This document shows positions 59,805 to 64,000 of a stretch of 64,000 nucleotides of DNA, piece by piece. A model generated the notes under the pieces. The model searched no databases, was not told the DNA's origin, and saw nothing but the letters and a program-made list of their open reading frames with translations. The stretch is from Streptomyces sp. NBC_00582 (lineage in GTDB: Bacteria > Actinomycetota > Actinomycetes > Streptomycetales > Streptomycetaceae). Both the position numbers and the translations under genes were made by a program. Position 1 is the stretch's first letter; every line of letters starts with the position of its first letter. Where the stretch lies: NCBI RefSeq assembly GCF_036345155.1, contig NZ_CP107772.1, positions 6,076,001-6,140,000 on the forward strand. The letters are read 5' to 3'.

Positions 59805-61139
59805 ATGCCAGGAATCACCATTGCCAGCGACATTGGCTCGCGGGACTGGCTCGACAGGGCGGAGCTGCACGGAAGTGTTTCCGATCCGCTGCTGGACACC
59901 ATGAATTTCCTCAACGAGGTGACCCATCGCCATCCCGACGCGATCTCGTTCGCGCCGGGCCGGCCGTACGACGGATTCTTCGACACCGAGCAGGTCTTCA
60001 CCTGCGTCCGCCGGTATCTGGACCACCTGGCGGAACAGGGCGGCTCGACGGAGGACGTCCGCACCGCGCTCTACCAGTACGGGCCGACCGCGGGACTGAT
60101 CCGCGGCATCATCGCCGACTCGCTGCGGGCGGACGAGGACACCGATGTGCCGGCCGAGTCCGTCGTGGTGACCGTCGGCGCCCAGGAGGCCATGCTGCTG
60201 GTGCTGCGCGCCCTCATCACCGGCCCCGACGACGTACTGCTGGTCTCCAGCCCCTGCTACGTCGGGATCACCGGCGCCGCCCGGCTGCTCGACGTGGCGG
60301 TCCGTCCCGTGCCGGAGCGCGAGGACGGGTTCAGCGCCGCCGATCTGGAGACCGCGGTGCTGGCGGAGCTGGCGAACGGCCGCCGCCCCAAGGCGTTCTA
60401 CGTGGTGCCCGACCACTCCAATCCGTCGGGCAACACCATGGGGCCCGAGGCCCGCGAGGAGCTGCTCGACCTCGCCCGGCGGTACGACTTCCTGGTGCTG
60501 GAGGACAGCCCGTACCGGCAGGTGAGCCCCGGCACCCCCCTGCCGACCCTGAAGTCCCGGGACCGGGCGCGCCGGGTGGTGCATCTGGGCTCGTACTCCA
60601 AGACGGTCTTCCCCGGCGCCCGCGTCGGCTTCGTCGTCGCCGACCAGCGCGTCCGTGACGCCGAGGGCGGCGAGCATCTGCTGGCCGACGAACTCGCGAA
60701 GATCAAGAGCATGGTGACGGTCAACACCTCGTCGCTGAGCCAGGCGGCCGTGGCCGGAGCGCTGCTCGGCGCCCGGGGCCGGCTGTCGCAGCTCAACGCC
60801 GAGGCGGCCGCCCACTACGGCGCCACCCTGCGGGAGATGCTCCGGCAGCTCGACGCCCGGCTGCCCGCCGACCGCCGCGAGGCCCTCGGCGTGCGCTGGA
60901 ACGAGCCCACCGGCGGGTTCTTCCTCACCCTGCGGGTCCCGTTCCGGGTGGACGACGCCCTGGTGACCACGTCCGCACAGGACTTCGGCGTGATCTGGAC
61001 GCCGATGACGCACTTCCATCCCGGCACCGGGGGCCACCACGGCATCCGGCTGTCGATCAGCTATCTGACGCCCGCCGAGATCGAAGAGGGCACCGCGAGG
61101 CTCGCGCGCTTCGTCGAGGCGCAGTGCGCGGCGCTCTGA
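59805..61139 (+). CDS. Phenylglycine-type aminotransferase (HpgT-like)
   Basis: 444 residues from ATG 59805 (GGGGGG upstream; ATG 59784 is an alternative). A fold-type I PLP enzyme: YQYGPTAGLIRGIIADSLRA, VTVGAQEAMLLVLRALITGP, VVPDHSNPSGNTMG (cofactor Asn), then SYSKTVFPGARVGFVVADQR with the Schiff-base lysine and the phosphate arginine, and a late GFFLTLRVP and RLSISYLTP. These are the features of HpgT-type enzymes that convert 4-hydroxy- or 3,5-dihydroxyphenylglyoxylate to phenylglycine. Its place between the NRPS and dpgA supports Dpg synthesis. Confidence 0.88.
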   Translation: MPGITIASDIGSRDWLDRAELHGSVSDPLLDTMNFLNEVTHRHPDAISFAPGRPYDGFFDTEQVFTCVRRYLDHLAEQGGSTEDVRTALYQYGPTAGLIRGIIADSLRADEDTDVPAESVVVTVGAQEAMLLVLRALITGPDDVLLVSSPCYVGITGAARLLDVAVRPVPEREDGFSAADLETAVLAELANGRRPKAFYVVPDHSNPSGNTMGPEAREELLDLARRYDFLVLEDSPYRQVSPGTPLPTLKSRDRARRVVHLGSYSKTVFPGARVGFVVADQRVRDAEGGEHLLADELAKIKSMVTVNTSSLSQAAVAGALLGARGRLSQLNAEAAAHYGATLREMLRQLDARLPADRREALGVRWNEPTGGFFLTLRVPFRVDDALVTTSAQDFGVIWTPMTHFHPGTGGHHGIRLSISYLTPAEIEEGTARLARFVEAQCAAL

Positions 61140-61194
61140 CCGGTACTCCGGCCGGCGCGGTTCTCAGCCAGTGCAGTTCCCAGCGAGAGAGGAC

Positions 61195-61269
61195 ATGGAC
61201 GTGTCCGGACTGAGTCGCAGACGACGACCGCGGAGCAAACCGCGTACCTGGGGGTGGACCTTCCGATGA
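61195..61269 (+). CDS. Leader ORF coupled to dpgA, 24 aa
   Basis: ATG 61195 with GAGAGAGG five bases upstream. Translates as a short basic peptide with RRRRPRSKPR and ends in WGWTFR. Its TGA (61267-61269) overlaps the dpgA ATG 61266 as ATGA. It may couple dpgA translation or be a regulatory leader. Confidence 0.5.
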   Translation: MDVSGLSRRRRPRSKPRTWGWTFR

Positions 61270-62341
61270 CCCTGGCAGCCGAGCTGCGGCCGCGCGCCCT
61301 GGGCGTGGGCACGGCGGTGACGCCCACCTCGTACACCCAGCAGGAGGTGCTCGACACCTTCGGCATCACCGACCCGAGGATCCGTTCGGTCTTCCTCAAC
61401 AGCGCCATAGAGCGCCGCCATCTGACGCTCCCGCCGCCGGACGGCACGGGCGGCCGCGTCCACGAGCCGCAGGGCGACCTCCTCGACAAGCACCGGGCCA
61501 AGGCCGTCGAGATGGGCGCCGAGGCCCTGCGCGCCTGCCTCAAGCGGGCCGGAGCCGAACTCTCCGATCTGCGCCACCTGTGCTGCGTGACCTCCACCGG
61601 ACTCCTCACCCCGGGACTGAGCGCCCTGCTCATCAAGGAACTCGGCATCGACCGGCACTGCAGCCGCTCCGACATCGTGGGCATGGGCTGCAACGCCGGC
61701 CTCAACGCCCTGGGCGTGGTCTCCGGCTGGGCCGCCGCCCACCCCGGCCAACTCGCCGTCGTGCTCTGCGCCGAGGCCTGTTCCGCCGCCTACACCATGG
61801 ACGGCACGATGCGCACCGCCGTGGTCAACAGCCTCTTCGGCGACGGCGCCGCCGCGCTCGCGATCCGCTCGGGAGCCGCCCCGGACGACGCGGCCGTGCC
61901 CGAGGGCCCGCACATCCTGAAGTTCGCGAGCTGCATCATCCCGGACGCCGTCGACGCCATGCGCTACGACTGGGACCGGGACCAGGGCCGCTTCAGTTTC
62001 TTCCTGGACCCGCACATCCCCTACGTGGTGGGCGCCCACGCCGAGCTGGTCGTGGACCGGCTGCTGGCCGGCACCGGGCTGCGCCGCAGCGACATCGCCC
62101 ACTGGCTGGTGCACTCCGGCGGCAAGAAGGTCATCGACGCCGTCGTGGTCAACCTCGGGCTGACCCGGCACGACGTCCGGCACACCGTCGGGGTGCTCCG
62201 TGACTACGGCAACGTGTCGAGCGGCTCGTTCCTGTTCTCGTACGAACGACTCCTGGACGAGGGAGTCGCCCGGCCCGGTGAGTACGGCGTGCTGATGACC
62301 ATGGGGCCCGGCTCCACGATCGAAACGGCACTGGTCCAGTG

Positions 62342-62345
<4 letters not shown>
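61266..62345 (+). CDS. dpgA: 3,5-dihydroxyphenylacetyl-CoA synthase, DpgA
   Basis: 359 residues from ATG 61266 (an upstream GTG 61254 is possible). A type III polyketide synthase: catalytic Cys142 in VGMGCNAGLN, His283 in LVHSGGKK and Asn316 in DYGNVSSGSF. The GFGPG-like end reads MTMGPGSTIE. DpgA condenses four malonyl-CoA to the dihydroxyphenylacetyl product that DpgC oxidises. The sequence order dpgA-dpgB-dpgC with 4-base overlaps is that of glycopeptide and feglymycin-type clusters. Confidence 0.95.

Positions 62346-64000
<1,655 letters not shown>

Overview
The window is high-GC actinobacterial DNA, almost certainly a Streptomyces chromosome. Supporting signs are GTG/TTG starts, 4-bp ATGA/GTGA gene overlaps, DUF5994, SpoIIE-type phosphatase, STAS and HATPase regulators, an XRE-TPR regulator beside an FxLD lanthipeptide, WhiB and Lsr2-like proteins, and a StrR-like regulator. 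It falls into three blocks.

Block 1 (1 to about 11.4 kb) is host DNA scarred by old mobile elements. It has a zinc-motif protein, a decayed tyrosine integrase (960-1878), and a signalling group made of two DUF5994 proteins flanking a SpoIIE/PP2C phosphatase plus a STAS-GNAT fusion. A RiPP locus of the FxLD type follows: XRE-TPR regulator with coupled GNAT gene, HATPase, small Cys protein, a 59-aa FxLD precursor (9103-9282) and a LanB-like gene that keeps only its N-terminus joined to unrelated sequence. The block ends in the C-terminal part of a relaxase.

Block 2 (attL 11478 to attR 52658, about 41.1 kb) is an apparently complete siphovirus-type prophage in the 3' half of tRNA-Arg(CCU); a 47-bp perfect repeat marks the ends. 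Left to right it carries integrase, repressor, a divergent early operon (Cro-like and excisionase-like HTH proteins, many small overlapping genes, Rad52-type annealing protein, RusA-type resolvase) and a replication protein gene with a seven-copy iteron array inside it. Next come Lsr2-like and WhiB-like regulators, a membrane-protein block with a DUF2637 protein, a lipoprotein, and a structured RNA candidate just before the terminase. The late genes are terminase small and large, a portal-MuF fusion, protease, HK97-fold capsid, connectors, tail tube, tail chaperone with a -1 frameshift at G GGA AAC, 1182-aa tape measure, tail tip, amidase endolysin, holin and a collagen-like fibre. The right end has a GntR repressor with triple operator repeats and small accessory genes. 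The prophage brings its own hairpin to sit downstream of the restored tRNA.

Block 3 (52.7-64 kb) is the left part of a nonribosomal peptide cluster making 3,5-dihydroxyphenylglycine (Dpg). It has a StrR-type ParB-fold activator, a small exported peptide with an upstream 14-bp repeat array, a TrmB/LuxR-type regulator, an A-PCP-C NRPS, a phenylglycine-type aminotransferase, and dpgA, dpgB and dpgC (the last cut by the window end). DpgA makes the ring from malonyl-CoA, DpgB assists, DpgC oxidises the thioester to the glyoxylate, and the aminotransferase yields Dpg for the NRPS.
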